Below are positions 44,916 to 55,204 of a DNA stretch of 64,000 nucleotides, in pieces (within the stretch, counting starts at the first letter, position 1; each line of letters opens with the position of its first letter). A model generated the notes under the pieces. That model had not been told where the DNA came from and ran no database searches. It saw nothing but the letters and a program-made list of their open reading frames with translations. Source of the DNA: Parahaliea maris (lineage in GTDB: Bacteria > Pseudomonadota > Gammaproteobacteria > Pseudomonadales > Halieaceae); the NCBI RefSeq assembly GCF_008064665.1, contig NZ_VRZA01000001.1:124001-188000 (forward strand). Direction: 5' to 3'. The position numbers and the translations under genes were made by a program.

Positions 44916-45812
44916 CTACAACAGTTGCTGCACCTGCTCGGCAAGACAATCCCGCATCCAGCGGTTGGCGGGATCGTTATCAGCGTTGTTGTGCCAGAAC
45001 AGATTCCATTCCAGCGGCGCCACGGCAAAGGGAACGGGCCGCGAAACGAGGTCCAGCAGGGGCAGCAGCACGCCGGGCATGGTCCACAACAGGTCGGTCT
45101 GCTGGGCGATCCGCGCTGCCACCAGGTAGTTCTGCACCCGCATGGCAACCCGGCGGCGCAATCCCAGGCTGTGCAGGGCGATATCCACCTGCCCTCTTCC
45201 CCGCCGACGGCTGGATACGTGCAGATGCTCTGCCGCGAGATAGGCCTTTTCGGTCAGTTTTCGCCGCGCCAGCGGGTGGCCTCGCCGCATCGCCACCACG
45301 TAGGGCAGTCGGGCCAGTGGTAGCTGCTGCAACTCCCGGGCGTTGAATACCGGCGCATCGAGCAGCAGGTCAGAGCGCCCGGCTTTCAGTTCCTCAGCCG
45401 CCGTCGCCCTGTCCACGTAGTAACTGGCCACCGCTACGCCCGGTGCCGTTTCCGCCAGCCTGGCCTGCAGTGACGGCAACAACAGGGATTCCGCCAGATC
45501 GTTCATACCCAGGCGAAAGGTTTTTTCAGAAATAGCGGGATCGAACCTTGCCGTCACTCCCACGCTGCGGCGCAACAGGGACAGGGCCTCGCGCACGTCA
45601 GCGACAATGCTGTCGGCCACGGGAGTGGGTTGCATGCCGTCCGGGGTGCGAATAAAAAGGGGATCATCAAAGGACTGCCGGAGACGCCCCAATGCGTTAC
45701 TGACGGCGGGCTGGGTCAGGTTGAGTTGCTGGGCTACCCGGGTCACATTGCGCTCCTGATAGAGGGCATCAAACAGCACGAAAAGATTGAGGTCGACCTG
45801 ATCAAGGCGCAC
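44916..45812 (-). CDS. LysR family regulator, divergent from an acyl-CoA dehydrogenase
   Basis: A 298-residue NodD/PA0477-type LTTR: LNLFVLFDALYQERNVTRVAQQL and LNLTQPAVSNALGRLRQSFDDPLF form the HTH, with a C-terminal effector domain (about 95-290). Divergent across 125 AT-rich bp from the acyl-CoA dehydrogenase gene, it probably controls it. The effector is unknown. Confidence 0.9.
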   Translation of the reverse strand: MRLDQVDLNLFVLFDALYQERNVTRVAQQLNLTQPAVSNALGRLRQSFDDPLFIRTPDGMQPTPVADSIVADVREALSLLRRSVGVTARFDPAISEKTFRLGMNDLAESLLLPSLQARLAETAPGVAVASYYVDRATAAEELKAGRSDLLLDAPVFNARELQQLPLARLPYVVAMRRGHPLARRKLTEKAYLAAEHLHVSSRRRGRGQVDIALHSLGLRRRVAMRVQNYLVAARIAQQTDLLWTMPGVLLPLLDLVSRPVPFAVAPLEWNLFWHNNADNDPANRWMRDCLAEQVQQLL

Positions 45813-45937
45813 AACGGCATTTCCCGTGGGCTAGACAATTCATATTTTTAATATTAACCCATAATCATAATAAATTATCTTAATACACTGATTTGCCGCT
45901 AAGCTGTATCCCCATGTATCCACCGCGAGAATCGAGC

Positions 45938-47158
45938 ATGTTTGAGTTCAGCGAGCAGTCCCGGCAGTACCAGGCCCAACTGGCCGACTTCATGACCACC
46001 CACATCTACCCCAACGAGGAGAACTACCACCAGCAGCTGGCGGCCGCACCCTCCCGTTTTTCCGCCCTGCCGCTGATGGACGAGCTCAAGGCCAAGGCCC
46101 GTGAGGCCGGTCTGTGGAACCTGTTCATCCCCCCGTCACTGGCGGAGTTCGCCGACCACGACGGCCTGTCCAACTTCGACTACGCTCCGCTGGCGGAGCA
46201 GATGGGCCGGGTGCTGTGGAGTCCGGAGGTGTTCAACTGCAACGCCCCGGATACCGGCAACATGGAAGTGTTCATGAAGTACGGCAATGCCGAGCAGCAG
46301 GAACAGTGGTTGAAGCCCCTGCTGGCCGGTGAAATACGCTCTTCCTACGCCATGACCGAACCCCAGGTGGCCTCATCCGACGCCACCAATATCGAACTGC
46401 GCATCGAGCGCGACGGCGACGACTACGTGCTGAACGGCCGTAAGTGGTTTATCACCGGCGCCATGTACGAGCGCTGCAAGATTTTCATCGTGATGGGCAA
46501 GTCCGACCCGGATAACGCCAGCCGCCACCTGCAGCAAAGCCAGATCCTGGTACCCAAGGGTACCGAGGGGCTGGAAATCGTGCGTCCGCTGACCACCCTG
46601 GGTTATGACGACGCCCCCATCGGCCATGCGGAACTGCGCTTCAACAACGTGCGCGTGCCGAAGGAGAACCTGCTCCTGGGTGAGGGCCGCGGCTTCGAAA
46701 TCGCCCAGGGCCGCCTCGGCCCGGGCCGCATCCACCACTGCATGCGCCTGATTGGCGCCGCCCAGCGTTCCCTGGAACTGGCCTGCGAGCGGGTCACTTC
46801 GCGCACCACCTTCGGCCGCGAGTTGAGCACCCACCAGTCCGTTCGGGAAGATATCGCCAAGAGCTTCGCGGAAATCGAAATGGCACGCCTGCTGGTGCTG
46901 AAAACCTGCAAGCGCATGGACGAGGTAGGCGCCAAAGGGGCCATGGACCTGATTGCCGCCAGCAAGATCAGCGTGCCGATCATGATCCAGACGGTTATCG
47001 ATCGCTGTATGCAGATGCACGGCGCCGGCGGCCTCACCGAGGATTACTGCATGGCCGAAGCCTTCAACTACGCGCGCTGGTGCCGCCAGGCGGACGGCCC
47101 CGACCAGGTCCACCAGATGGCGCTGGGCAAGCAGATCATCAAGGCCTACACCAGCTGA
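45938..47158 (+). CDS. Acyl-CoA dehydrogenase
   Basis: A 406-residue FAD enzyme of the bacterial ACAD group related to the ACAD10/11 C-terminal domain. Features: YAMTEPQVASSDATNIE (FAD/substrate loop), GRKWFITGAMYERCKIFIVMG, the FRELSTHQSVRE-type FAD-binding part (TTFGRELSTHQSV) and QMHGAGGLTEDYCMAEAFNYAR near the C-terminus. It oxidises an acyl-CoA at the alpha-beta bond. ATG at 45938; 15 further in-frame codons upstream lack support. A relic of a short-chain dehydrogenase follows, suggesting the operon once had another fatty-acid gene. Confidence 0.92.
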   Translation: MFEFSEQSRQYQAQLADFMTTHIYPNEENYHQQLAAAPSRFSALPLMDELKAKAREAGLWNLFIPPSLAEFADHDGLSNFDYAPLAEQMGRVLWSPEVFNCNAPDTGNMEVFMKYGNAEQQEQWLKPLLAGEIRSSYAMTEPQVASSDATNIELRIERDGDDYVLNGRKWFITGAMYERCKIFIVMGKSDPDNASRHLQQSQILVPKGTEGLEIVRPLTTLGYDDAPIGHAELRFNNVRVPKENLLLGEGRGFEIAQGRLGPGRIHHCMRLIGAAQRSLELACERVTSRTTFGRELSTHQSVREDIAKSFAEIEMARLLVLKTCKRMDEVGAKGAMDLIAASKISVPIMIQTVIDRCMQMHGAGGLTEDYCMAEAFNYARWCRQADGPDQVHQMALGKQIIKAYTS

Positions 47159-47184
47159 ACAGCGTAAAAGGGAGGTTGCGACCT

Positions 47185-47336
47185 GTGAACCCGATCAAGC
47201 AATTCTCCCCGCCGGGCGGCTCGGGAAAGTGGAAGAGTTAACCGGGCCGGTGCTACTGCTGGCCAGCGACGCGGGTTCGTTCGTGAACGGCAGCGTACTG
47301 CTGGTGGATGGGGCGCACTCCGCGCAACTGGTGTAG
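47185..47336 (+). pseudogene. Short-chain dehydrogenase C-terminal relic
   Basis: The last about 40 codons (47214-47336) read GRLGKVEELTGPVLLLASDA and GSFVNGSVLLVDGAHSAQLV then stop, matching the C-terminal end of FabG-like SDRs. Just before, another frame reads NPIKQFSPPGG, the expected preceding segment, so there is also a frameshift. The whole N-terminal Rossmann part is missing. A remnant only. Confidence 0.65.
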
Positions 47337-47353
47337 CGCGCCCCGCGTGGGCC

Positions 47354-47833
47354 CTAATTCCGCTGGTAGCTGCCCACCAGCCGGTTGATGCCCAGGACGT
47401 GGGGCTCTACCTTCGCGAGGAAGTCCCACAATTCAAGTCCCTCCGGCAGGTTCAGCTCCGCGTCCAGGGCCACGATCCAGAAGTAATAGAGGTGGGTGCC
47501 GTGGCCGGGAGGGGGCATCGGGCCGCCGTATCCGGTGCTGCCGAAATCATTGACCCCCGAGGTGTACTCGCTGCAGTCCTCCGGCAGCTCGGTCACCGAG
47601 GCAGGCAGATTGTAAAGCACCCAGTGCACGAAACCGTACACGCCACGGGGCTTGATCAGGGGGGCATCCGGGTCGTGGCAGAACACCGCGAAGGATTTTG
47701 TGCCGCCTGGAATGTTATTCCAGCTCAGTGCCGGCGATACGTCCGGGCCCTCGCCGGTGTACTTGCCTGGGATGGCGCCGCCGGGTTCAAAAGCGCTGCT
47801 GGTGATCTGGATGTCGGAAAGAGCGAAGCCCAT
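47354..47833 (-). CDS. YbhB/YbcL family PEBP (Raf-kinase-inhibitor-like) protein
   Basis: A 159-residue phosphatidylethanolamine-binding-protein fold. Visible are VSPALSWNNIPGGTKSFAVFC, the DPDAP motif, GFVHWVLYNLPA and YGGPMPPPGHGTHLYYFWIVAL, which line the anion-binding pocket. Bacterial members are cytosolic or periplasmic and poorly understood. The start at MGFALSDIQ (47831-47833) is chosen by family alignment; upstream frame is not conserved. Confidence 0.92.
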   Translation of the reverse strand: MGFALSDIQITSSAFEPGGAIPGKYTGEGPDVSPALSWNNIPGGTKSFAVFCHDPDAPLIKPRGVYGFVHWVLYNLPASVTELPEDCSEYTSGVNDFGSTGYGGPMPPPGHGTHLYYFWIVALDAELNLPEGLELWDFLAKVEPHVLGINRLVGSYQRN

Positions 47834-47919
47834 GGGAATACCTCTGCTGGCTGTTGGAATCGGTAGCCAAAAGACTAGCAGAGGAAAGCGCCTCCCGACC
47901 ACGCCGGGAGGCGGATTTG

Positions 47920-49191
47920 CTACGACTCGGCGGTCGCGCTGGCTATCGGTGTGCGGTCACCTTGCTCGATCTCACTCCAGTCCGGCCGGCTCAGGCCCTC
48001 GGCATAGCGATACAGCAGCCATACCAGGCCACAGAGCAGGAACATGGCGCCGAACAGGATGGAGCCACTCCACAGTTCGATCACAATCCCCCCCGCGAGC
48101 GGGGCCAGCGACCAGCCCAGCGAGTAAAACGAGGAAGCACCGAAGTAGCTGCCCCGAAGGTGATCTGGCGCCATCTGGTCGATCTGCACGCTCATTGTCG
48201 GAAACAGGATCGCTTCCGCAACGCTCACCACGAAAGTGGCACCGAGCCAGCCCAGGATGAAGTCGACCGGATTGAGGGCAACCCACAACTGTCCTGCCGC
48301 CAGGATCACCAGCCCGATGATGATGCGCTGGTTGGCGGGCATCCCGGACATCAGCGACAGCAGCGGAAACTGCAGCGTGATCACCGTCAATGCATTCACC
48401 AGGATCAGGCTGGAGATCAGCGCCACCAGGTTCGGGGCCTCAACCCGCGTCAGGTACTGCACCAGGCTGGAGTCCATCTGTGCATAGATGAACAGGGCCA
48501 GCACATTGGCGAGAATGACCACCATGAACTTGTGGTCCTGGCGCAGCACCTGCAGCGTTCCGCGAAAGGAGGCGTTGCTGTCGCGCCGCTGCCGCGCCAC
48601 TCTTCCGCTGGCGGTGTGAGCGAAGGCCCAGATGATTGCCAGGTTGAGCAGCAGGTAGCTGAACGCGGTCAGGCCAAAGGTGGACTGCTGGGCACTCAGC
48701 CCCGCCCAGACACCGACAATCGGCCCCATGGCCGCACCGGCATTGACCAGAAAATAGCGCAACTGGAGCGCCAGCTCCCGCGCCCGCCGCTCCTTCAGCA
48801 GGTCGCCTATCAATGCGCTTGAAGGTGGTTCCCAGATCGCTCTACCGACGGAGCACAGGCTCATGGCGGCGACAAAGGCCGGCAGGCTCTCCGCCACCGC
48901 CAGTACCGCGAAGGCCAGCGCGTTGATGCCGGTACCCGCGAGCATGATGCTGCGCCGGCCGTGCCGGTCCGACAGCGCCCCGACATAAAAGCCCAACACC
49001 GCTGCACCGACCGCCGAGGCACTGAGGATCAGGCCGATCTGGGCCGCGCCCAGGGCGAATTTCTCGTAGAGCAGGATCGCCAGGAACGGCCACACCATGA
49101 AATAGGTACCGCGCCCGAAGAAGCTGCCAACCAGGATTATCCACACCAGTGGCGGGAACTCCCGTAATTGCCGCCACGCTTGCCATTTCAT
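47920..49191 (-). CDS. MFS transporter
   Basis: A 423-residue major facilitator with about 12 TM helices. The MFS loop 2-3 signature reads GALSDRHGRRSIMLAG. Resembles multidrug/YajR-type exporters. GGGAGGATACAACG precedes the ATG at 49189-49191. A strong bidirectional terminator stands upstream, isolating it from the small gene at 49329-49487. Substrate unknown. Confidence 0.9.
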   Translation of the reverse strand: MKWQAWRQLREFPPLVWIILVGSFFGRGTYFMVWPFLAILLYEKFALGAAQIGLILSASAVGAAVLGFYVGALSDRHGRRSIMLAGTGINALAFAVLAVAESLPAFVAAMSLCSVGRAIWEPPSSALIGDLLKERRARELALQLRYFLVNAGAAMGPIVGVWAGLSAQQSTFGLTAFSYLLLNLAIIWAFAHTASGRVARQRRDSNASFRGTLQVLRQDHKFMVVILANVLALFIYAQMDSSLVQYLTRVEAPNLVALISSLILVNALTVITLQFPLLSLMSGMPANQRIIIGLVILAAGQLWVALNPVDFILGWLGATFVVSVAEAILFPTMSVQIDQMAPDHLRGSYFGASSFYSLGWSLAPLAGGIVIELWSGSILFGAMFLLCGLVWLLYRYAEGLSRPDWSEIEQGDRTPIASATAES

Positions 49192-49247
49192 CGTTGTATC
49201 CTCCCTGTCGAATGGCGTTTGTTGTTTTTCCGGGGCCCCATAACGCA

Positions 49248-49277
49248 AAAACCCGGAAGGTTTGCCTTCCGGGTTTT
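49248..49277. terminator. Strong bidirectional intrinsic terminator
   Basis: A 13 bp perfect stem, AAAACCCGGAAGG and CCTTCCGGGTTTT, with a TTTG loop, flanked by A- and T-runs. It lies upstream of the MFS gene and downstream of the small minus-strand frame at 49329-49487, so it most probably ends that transcript. Confidence 0.85.
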
Positions 49278-49328
49278 CTGGTGTGAAAAGAGGGAAGGCG
49301 TAACACCTTCCTTCGCTTTGAGCTTGGG

Positions 49329-49487
49329 TCAGGTGTTCATGGGCGCTTTAATGCCGACCGGGCGCATCGTCTGTTTACGCACCGCGGTGGTACCGTCCAC
49401 GCTCACAGTGAACGCGCAACAGCACAGGCCGGCCGACAGCGAATGCTGCCAGCGACAATAGCTCTGTGTGTGTTGAATGCGGTTCAT
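49329..49487 (-). CDS. Possible small Cys-rich protein (52 aa)
   Basis: Encodes MNRIQHTQSYCRWQHSLSAG followed by LCCCAFTVSVDGTTAVRKQ and a basic end. No obvious signal peptide, and only a weak ribosome site (CAGGT). Support comes from the strong terminator 52 bp after its stop, which implies a dedicated minus-strand transcript. It could instead be a non-coding RNA. Unknown function. Confidence 0.4.
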   Translation of the reverse strand: MNRIQHTQSYCRWQHSLSAGLCCCAFTVSVDGTTAVRKQTMRPVGIKAPMNT

Positions 49488-49672
49488 GGAACGACCTGAA
49501 AATATTCTTTGTCCAGAATGAACAGAATAACCCGAAACCAGAATCTGGCAATTGAAAGCTGAGCCAACTATTCCCGTTTCAGGATTTTTTTCATTGCACG
49601 GGCTGAATGACGGCCGACGTAGTACCATCCGCACACATTCACCGCCCGCACTCCGGGCCCGGAGAAAACGCA

Positions 49673-50599
49673 ATGCACAGCACAGAGACTTACCCCATCG
49701 GCACCCCCGGCCAACCCTGGGGCGAGGCGGAAAAAAAAGCCTGGCTTGACCAGCAAGTGGTCCAGCGTTCCTTTGCCGAGGAGGTCCTCACCCGTCTGCA
49801 GGACCTGCCGGCTGGTTTCACGATCGAACAATACGGCGCCCTGCCCATCGATCCAGAGCGCTACCCGCTGTTTGCCGTACGCAGCGAAGAATGGGACCCG
49901 ACGAAGCCCAACGCGCTGGTGACAGGCGGGGTACACGGCTATGAAACCAGTGGTGTGCAGGGCGCACTGCGATTCCTCTCCACAGAGGCCAGCCGTTACA
50001 CGGACCGGCTGAACCTGCTGGTGTTGCCGGCCATCAGCCCCTGGGGTTACGAAACCATCAACCGCTGGAACCCGGAAGCGGTGGACCCCAACCGCTCCTT
50101 CCGCGCCGACAGTCCGTCAGCGGAAGCCGCAGCGGTCATACAGTTGCTGGAGCAAATGGCCTGCGAGTTCCTGGTACACATCGACCTGCACGAGACAACG
50201 GACACGGACAACAGTGAGTTCCGGCCGGCCCTGTCGGCGCGGGACGGGATCGACCAGGGTATCTGGGACATTCCCGATGGTTTCTACCTGGTCGGCGAAT
50301 CGGCCTGCCCCGCCCCGGCGTTCCAGAAGGCGGTGATCGACACGGTGGGACAGGTAACCCACATCGCCCCTGCGGATGCCGGTGGCCGACTGATCGGCGA
50401 ACCGCTGGAGCAGCACGGCGTGATCAACTATGCCGCCCGGGAGCTCGGCCTGTGCATGGGCCTGACCGACGCGCCCTATCGCACTACCACCGAAGTCTAT
50501 CCCGACAGTCCGCTGGTGGACGCGGAGAACTGCATTCTGGCGCAGGTGGCGGCGGTGACCGGGGCGCTGGATTTTGCGCTGAAGGAATCTGGCAACTGA
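49673..50599 (+). CDS. M14 family zinc metallopeptidase (AGBL/SGNH-type succinylglutamate desuccinylase-like)
   Basis: A 308-residue carboxypeptidase-like protein without a signal peptide. Zinc ligands H88 and E91 lie in GGVHGYETSG, the third His H173 in HIDLHETTD, and substrate-binding NR (140-141) in VDPNRSFRAD. It would cleave a C-terminal residue or an N-acyl group from a small amidated substrate in the cytoplasm. GGAGAAAACGC precedes the ATG. Monocistronic, with a divergent small transcript upstream. Confidence 0.85.
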   Translation: MHSTETYPIGTPGQPWGEAEKKAWLDQQVVQRSFAEEVLTRLQDLPAGFTIEQYGALPIDPERYPLFAVRSEEWDPTKPNALVTGGVHGYETSGVQGALRFLSTEASRYTDRLNLLVLPAISPWGYETINRWNPEAVDPNRSFRADSPSAEAAAVIQLLEQMACEFLVHIDLHETTDTDNSEFRPALSARDGIDQGIWDIPDGFYLVGESACPAPAFQKAVIDTVGQVTHIAPADAGGRLIGEPLEQHGVINYAARELGLCMGLTDAPYRTTTEVYPDSPLVDAENCILAQVAAVTGALDFALKESGN

Positions 50600-51032
50600 G
50601 CCGAGAGGGACATAAGAAACACTGAGCCTGATCGCGTGGGTACATTACAGTCAGACACTCCGTAGGCCGGGCGTGATCTGTGCGCACGCCTCCCCGGACA
50701 CGCTAGAACACTGCCATCCATGGCTCGCTCGACAGCGGCCGTCCATGGCCGCTGACGGTCCGGGGAGGCGCACCCACAGCTCACACCCTCCTGCAGCGCG
50801 GGAATCTGGCTCACAAAGTACAGAGTCGGGAGCCAGAGTGTACCTCCGGCGGAGCGCGCGCAGTGGCCGTAGCCCTTCCGGGACCTTCAGCGGCATGGAT
50901 GGCACGGTCCGGCGCCCCGGCTGAGGAGCCCCCATGGACGGGTTCACGGCGTGTCCCGGAAGGGCTGCGGGTACTGCGCGCGCGGCTATTGCACTCCCGA
51001 GGCAGGATAGAAGGACCGTTCTCGTAACCCTG
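50600..51032. repeat. Intergenic region with two palindromic repeats
   Basis: No gene here. It contains an inverted repeat with 12 bp arms (GCCTCCCCGGAC 50688-50699; GTCCGGGGAGGC 50758-50769) and, next to it, a long palindromic element (50843-50990) with perfect 14 bp arms AGCCCTTCCGGGAC (50871-50884) and GTCCCGGAAGGGCT (50953-50966). The second element recurs at 62640-62775. Open frames through this region are by-products of the repeats. Confidence 0.8.
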
Positions 51033-51068
51033 AAAAAAGCCCCCGACCAGATCTCTCCAGTCGGGGGC
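51033..51068 (-). terminator. sodB: Intrinsic terminator of sodB
   Basis: A 9 bp perfect stem (GCCCCCGAC 51039-51047; GTCGGGGGC 51060-51068) with a 12 nt loop, followed on the minus strand by six T residues. It stands 50 bp after the sodB stop codon. Confidence 0.85.
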
Positions 51069-51118
51069 CCTCTTTACTCACCGAGCAGCTCACGCCACTC
51101 AGCTATCACTGCAGATGC

Positions 51119-51697
51119 TTACGCCAGATTGGCGTTCACGTAGTCCCAGTTGACCAACGCCCAGAAGGCGTCCATGTACTTGGGGCGTGCGTTGCGGTAG
51201 TCGATGTAATAGGCGTGCTCCCATACATCCACCGTCAGCAGCGGCTTGGCGTCGCCGGTGAGCGGGGTTTCAGCATTGCTGGTGTTAACGATGGCCACAG
51301 AGCCGTCGCTGTTTTCTACCAGCCAGGTCCAGCCGGAACCGAAATTGCCGATGGCGCTGGCAGTGAACTCTTCCTTGAACTTCTCGAAAGAGCCAAAAGC
51401 AGCGGTGATCTTCTCTGCCACCGCACCGGTCGCTTCGCCGCCGCCGTTGGGGCTCAGGCAGTTCCAGTAGAACGTGTGATTCCAGACCTGGGCCGCGTTG
51501 TTGAACACGCCGCCGCTGGACTTCTTGACGATGGTTTCCAGGTCAGCGTCCTGCAGATCAGTGCCCTCGATCAGGGGGCCCAGCTTGTCGACATAGGTGG
51601 CGTGGTGCTTGCCGTAGTGAAACTCCAGAGTCTCCTGGGAGATGTGGGGCTCCAGAGCATTCATTGCGTAGGGCAGTTCGGGAAGGGTGATGGCCAT
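51119..51697 (-). CDS. sodB: Iron superoxide dismutase
   Basis: A 192-residue cytoplasmic FeSOD. Metal ligands H27, H74, D157 and H161 sit at the E. coli SodB positions ([29 protein letters not shown]). The Gly/Gln pattern [16 protein letters not shown] and FGSGWTWLV are typical of the iron enzyme. It dismutates superoxide to H2O2 and O2. Monocistronic with a clear terminator. Confidence 0.97.
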   Translation of the reverse strand: MAITLPELPYAMNALEPHISQETLEFHYGKHHATYVDKLGPLIEGTDLQDADLETIVKKSSGGVFNNAAQVWNHTFYWNCLSPNGGGEATGAVAEKITAAFGSFEKFKEEFTASAIGNFGSGWTWLVENSDGSVAIVNTSNAETPLTGDAKPLLTVDVWEHAYYIDYRNARPKYMDAFWALVNWDYVNANLA

Positions 51698-51969
51698 GGA
51701 AAAGTAACTCCTGTGTTGTCGTTGGCAGACCCGGAAAGGGTGCGGTCAGCGGGGGCGTACTATAACGGAAAGTAGATGACGATTGGGACACATTGGGTGC
51801 CCGGGAACGCATCAGTACGCCCAATTTTTCGCGCGATCACGCAGATTGCACCAGGTCGGTGCACTCTGGCGAGTCAGAACGCCTGACTAATGGCGCAAGC
51901 ACACAGGATGCCAACCCCGGCCCGGGGGTTCAAATCTCCCCCTCCAGGACCGGGTGGCCAGAGCCGGAA

Positions 51970-53505
51970 TCAGAAGCCCAGCAAGGTCTCATCCAGGCCG
52001 GCGGCGAGCTCACCGGCCGCAATCAGGGCCGTTGCCGCAGCGATGTCCGGCGCAAAGTAGCGGTCCTTGTCGTAGAAAGGCACCGCCCCGCGCAGCAGGG
52101 CATGGGCACCCTCCAGCGGCTCGCTGGCCGTCAGGGGCCGACGGAAGTCCAGGCCCTGGGCCGCGGCCAGCCATTCCACCGCCAGGATACCGGCCACGTT
52201 CTCGAAGATATCCGCCAGGCGGCGGCCGGCGAAGGTCGCCATGGACACGTGGTCTTCCTGGTTGGCTGAGGTCGGCAGGGAGTCGATGGACGCCGGATGG
52301 GCCAGAGTCTTGTTCTCGCTGGCGAGGGCAGCGGAGGTTACCTGGGCGATCATGAAACCGGAGTTCACGCCGCCGTTTTCCACCAGGAAGGGCGGCAGCC
52401 CGCTGAGGGAGGAGTCGATGAGCAGGGCCATGCGGCGCTCGGACAGGGAGCCGATCTCGGCCAGGGCTATGGCCAGCATGTCGGCGGCCATGGCCACCGG
52501 TTCGGCGTGGAAGTTGCCGCCGGAGAGGATGTCACCGCTGTCACTGAATACCAGCGGGTTATCGGAAACACCATTGGCCTCGTCCAGCAGGGTCTGCGCG
52601 GCGAAGCGGATCTGCTGCAGGCAGGCACCCATGACCTGGGGCTGGCAGCGCAGGGAATACGGGTCCTGCACTTTTTCGCAGTCCTCGTGGGAGCGGCCAA
52701 TCTCGCTGTCGTCGAGCAGCAGGGCCCGGTAGCAGGCCGCCATGTCCTGCTGGGTGCGGTGCCCGCGAATGGCGTGAATGCGCTCGTCAAAGGGCGTGCG
52801 GGAACCCTGGGCCGCCTCCACTGCCATGGCGCCGATCACCGTGGCACTCTTCAGCGCCGTTTCCGCGGCAAACAGGCCCTGCAGGGCGAAGGCGGTACTG
52901 GCCTGAGTGCCGTTGAGCAGGGCCAGGCCTTCTTTGGGGGCCAGCTGTACCGGATCCAGGCCGGCGATTTCCAGGGCCCGGGGCGCGCTGATTCGTTCGC
53001 CGCGATACAACGCCTCGCCTTCACCCAGCAGCACAGCGCTCATATGAGCCAGTGGCGCCAGGTCACCAGAGGCGCCTACCGAGCCCTTGCGGGGCACGGC
53101 GGGATAGACTTCGGCATTCACCAGGGTAATCAGTTTCTCGATCACCTCACGGCGGATGCCGGAGAAACCCCGGGCCAGGCTGTTGATCTTGAGCACCATC
53201 ATCAGGCGCACGGTGCTCTCGTCCATGAAACTGCCGATACCGGCGGCGTGGGACAGTACGATGCTGCGCTGCAGTTCTTCCAGTTCATCCGGCTGGATGC
53301 GGGTATTGGCCAGCAGGCCGAAACCGGTGTTGATGCCGTAGACCACCCGGCCCTCTTCCAGCACCCGCGCCACAGTTGCCGCCGCCGCGTCGATGGCGGT
53401 GTGGCAGGTGCTGTCCAGGCTCAGGATCACGGGAGAGCGATTGACCCGGCGCAGCTGCTCCAGGGTCAGTTCACCGGGGTGGATGGTGAGGGCGTACGCG
53501 CTCAT
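51970..53505 (-). CDS. hutH: Histidine ammonia-lyase
   Basis: A 511-residue lyase converting L-histidine to urocanate and ammonia, first step of the hut pathway. The MIO prosthetic group forms from A145-S146-G147 in [16 protein letters not shown]. Length and flanking helices match the family. The ATG overlaps the hutU stop (ATGA), so translation is coupled. Last gene of hutC-hutU-hutH on the minus strand. Confidence 0.96.
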   Translation of the reverse strand: MSAYALTIHPGELTLEQLRRVNRSPVILSLDSTCHTAIDAAAATVARVLEEGRVVYGINTGFGLLANTRIQPDELEELQRSIVLSHAAGIGSFMDESTVRLMMVLKINSLARGFSGIRREVIEKLITLVNAEVYPAVPRKGSVGASGDLAPLAHMSAVLLGEGEALYRGERISAPRALEIAGLDPVQLAPKEGLALLNGTQASTAFALQGLFAAETALKSATVIGAMAVEAAQGSRTPFDERIHAIRGHRTQQDMAACYRALLLDDSEIGRSHEDCEKVQDPYSLRCQPQVMGACLQQIRFAAQTLLDEANGVSDNPLVFSDSGDILSGGNFHAEPVAMAADMLAIALAEIGSLSERRMALLIDSSLSGLPPFLVENGGVNSGFMIAQVTSAALASENKTLAHPASIDSLPTSANQEDHVSMATFAGRRLADIFENVAGILAVEWLAAAQGLDFRRPLTASEPLEGAHALLRGAVPFYDKDRYFAPDIAAATALIAAGELAAGLDETLLGF

Positions 53506-55184
53506 GCCTCAGCTCCTTTCCCGGTCATCATAGGGAGGTCCAGATGGTTGCGACGGGCGCAGTCCAGGGCGATGTCGTAGCCGGCATCGGCGTGGCGCAT
53601 GACACCGGTAGCCGGATCGTTATGCAGGACTCGCCCGACACGTTTGGCGGCGGCCTCGCTGCCGTCACACACGATCACCACGCCGGAGTGCTGGCTGAAG
53701 CCCATGCCCACGCCGCCGCCGTGGTGCAGGCTCACCCAGGTAGCCCCCCCGGCCGTGTTGAGCAGGGCGTTGAGCAGGGGCCAGTCGGACACCGCGTCGG
53801 AGCCATCCTGCATGGCCTCGGTCTCGCGGTTGGGTGAGGCCACTGAGCCGGAGTCGAGGTGGTCGCGGCCGATGACCACCGGCGCTTTCAGTTCGCCGTT
53901 GCGCACCATCTCGTTGAAAGCCAGCCCCAGGCGGGCACGGTCTTCCAGCCCCACCCAGCAGATCCGGGCCGGCAGTCCCTGGAAGTGAATGCGCTCACGG
54001 GCCATGTCCAGCCAGTTGTGCAGCTGGGGGTTGTCGGGAATCAGCTCCTTCACCTTGGCGTCAGTGCGGTAGATATCCTCGGGGTCGCCGCTCAGGGCCA
54101 CCCAGCGGAAGGGACCGATGCCCTCGCAGAACAGCGGACGAATGTAGGCGGGCACAAAACCCGGGAAATCGAAGGCGTTGGTAACGCCCTCCTCCAGTGC
54201 CATCTGGCGGATGTTGTTTCCGTAGTCCAGGGTGGCAGCGCCGGCGGCCTGCAGGTCCAGCATGGCCTGCACCTGCACGGCCATGGATTGTTTGGCCGCC
54301 TTCACCACAGCGGCGGGGTCCAGCTCGCGCTGCTCAGCGGCCTGCGCCATGCTCCAGCCCATAGGCAGGTAACCGTTCAGGGGGTCGTGGGCGCTGGTCT
54401 GGTCGGTGACCACGTCGGGGGTGATACCGCGCTCCACCAGCGCCGGGAAGACCTCGGCGGCGTTGCCCAGCAGGCCAACAGAAATGGCCTCGCCGTCGGC
54501 TTTCGCGGCCTCGATCATGGCCAGGGCCTCATCGAGGTCGGTGGCTTTTTTGTCCACGTACCCAGTGCGCAGGCGGAAGTCGATGCGGCTCTCGTCCACT
54601 TCCACGGCCAGCATGCAGAAGCCGGCCATGGTCGCCGCCAGTGGCTGGGCACCACCCATGCCGCCGAGGCCGCCGGTGAGGATCCAGCGCCCCCTGGCCT
54701 GGCCGTCAAAGTGCTGGCGGGCCACTGCGGCAAAAGTCTCGTAAGTACCCTGCACAATGCCCTGGGAGCCGATGTAGATCCACGAACCGGCGGTCATCTG
54801 GCCGTACATCATCAGGCCCTTGCGGTCGAGTTCGTTGAAGTGTTCCCAGTTGGCCCAGTGGGGCACCAGGTTGGAGTTGGCCAGCAGGACCCGGGGCGCG
54901 TCGGCGTGGGTGGGGAATACACCCACCGGCTTGCCGCTCTGGATCAACAGGGTCTCGTCGTCGCCGAGACGCTTGAGTACCTCGACGATACGGTCGTAGC
55001 AGTCCCAGTCCCGGGCCGCCCGGCCAATGCCCCCATACACCACCAGGCTGGCGGGGTGCTCAGCCACGTCCGGGTCGAGGTTGTTCATCAGCATCCGCAG
55101 GGGAGCTTCGGTCAGCCAGCTACGGGCCTGAAGGGTTGTGCCGGTGGGCGCCTTGATCACGCGGTGGGGGTCGTTACGGTTCAT
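53502..55184 (-). CDS. hutU: Urocanate hydratase
   Basis: A 560-residue NAD-dependent lyase converting urocanate to 4-imidazolone-5-propanoate. Family landmarks: [48 protein letters not shown], and the end-region [20 protein letters not shown] holding the active-site segment. The start is at MNRNDPH (55182-55184), preceded by GAGGACAACC. It lies 20 bp after hutC in the same operon. Confidence 0.96.
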   Translation of the reverse strand: MNRNDPHRVIKAPTGTTLQARSWLTEAPLRMLMNNLDPDVAEHPASLVVYGGIGRAARDWDCYDRIVEVLKRLGDDETLLIQSGKPVGVFPTHADAPRVLLANSNLVPHWANWEHFNELDRKGLMMYGQMTAGSWIYIGSQGIVQGTYETFAAVARQHFDGQARGRWILTGGLGGMGGAQPLAATMAGFCMLAVEVDESRIDFRLRTGYVDKKATDLDEALAMIEAAKADGEAISVGLLGNAAEVFPALVERGITPDVVTDQTSAHDPLNGYLPMGWSMAQAAEQRELDPAAVVKAAKQSMAVQVQAMLDLQAAGAATLDYGNNIRQMALEEGVTNAFDFPGFVPAYIRPLFCEGIGPFRWVALSGDPEDIYRTDAKVKELIPDNPQLHNWLDMARERIHFQGLPARICWVGLEDRARLGLAFNEMVRNGELKAPVVIGRDHLDSGSVASPNRETEAMQDGSDAVSDWPLLNALLNTAGGATWVSLHHGGGVGMGFSQHSGVVIVCDGSEAAAKRVGRVLHNDPATGVMRHADAGYDIALDCARRNHLDLPMMTGKGAEA

Positions 55185-55204
55185 GGTTGTCCTCAAACTT
55201 GTCT

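Noticed and set aside
51920-51952. tRNA-like or tmRNA-like 3' end (T-arm GGGGG-TTCAAAT-CTCCC followed by CCTCCAGGACC) upstream of hutH
   Set aside because: No matching 5' acceptor, anticodon or tmRNA tag region was found nearby and there is no CCA end; it could be a decayed tRNA end or an old att scar but is too short to call.
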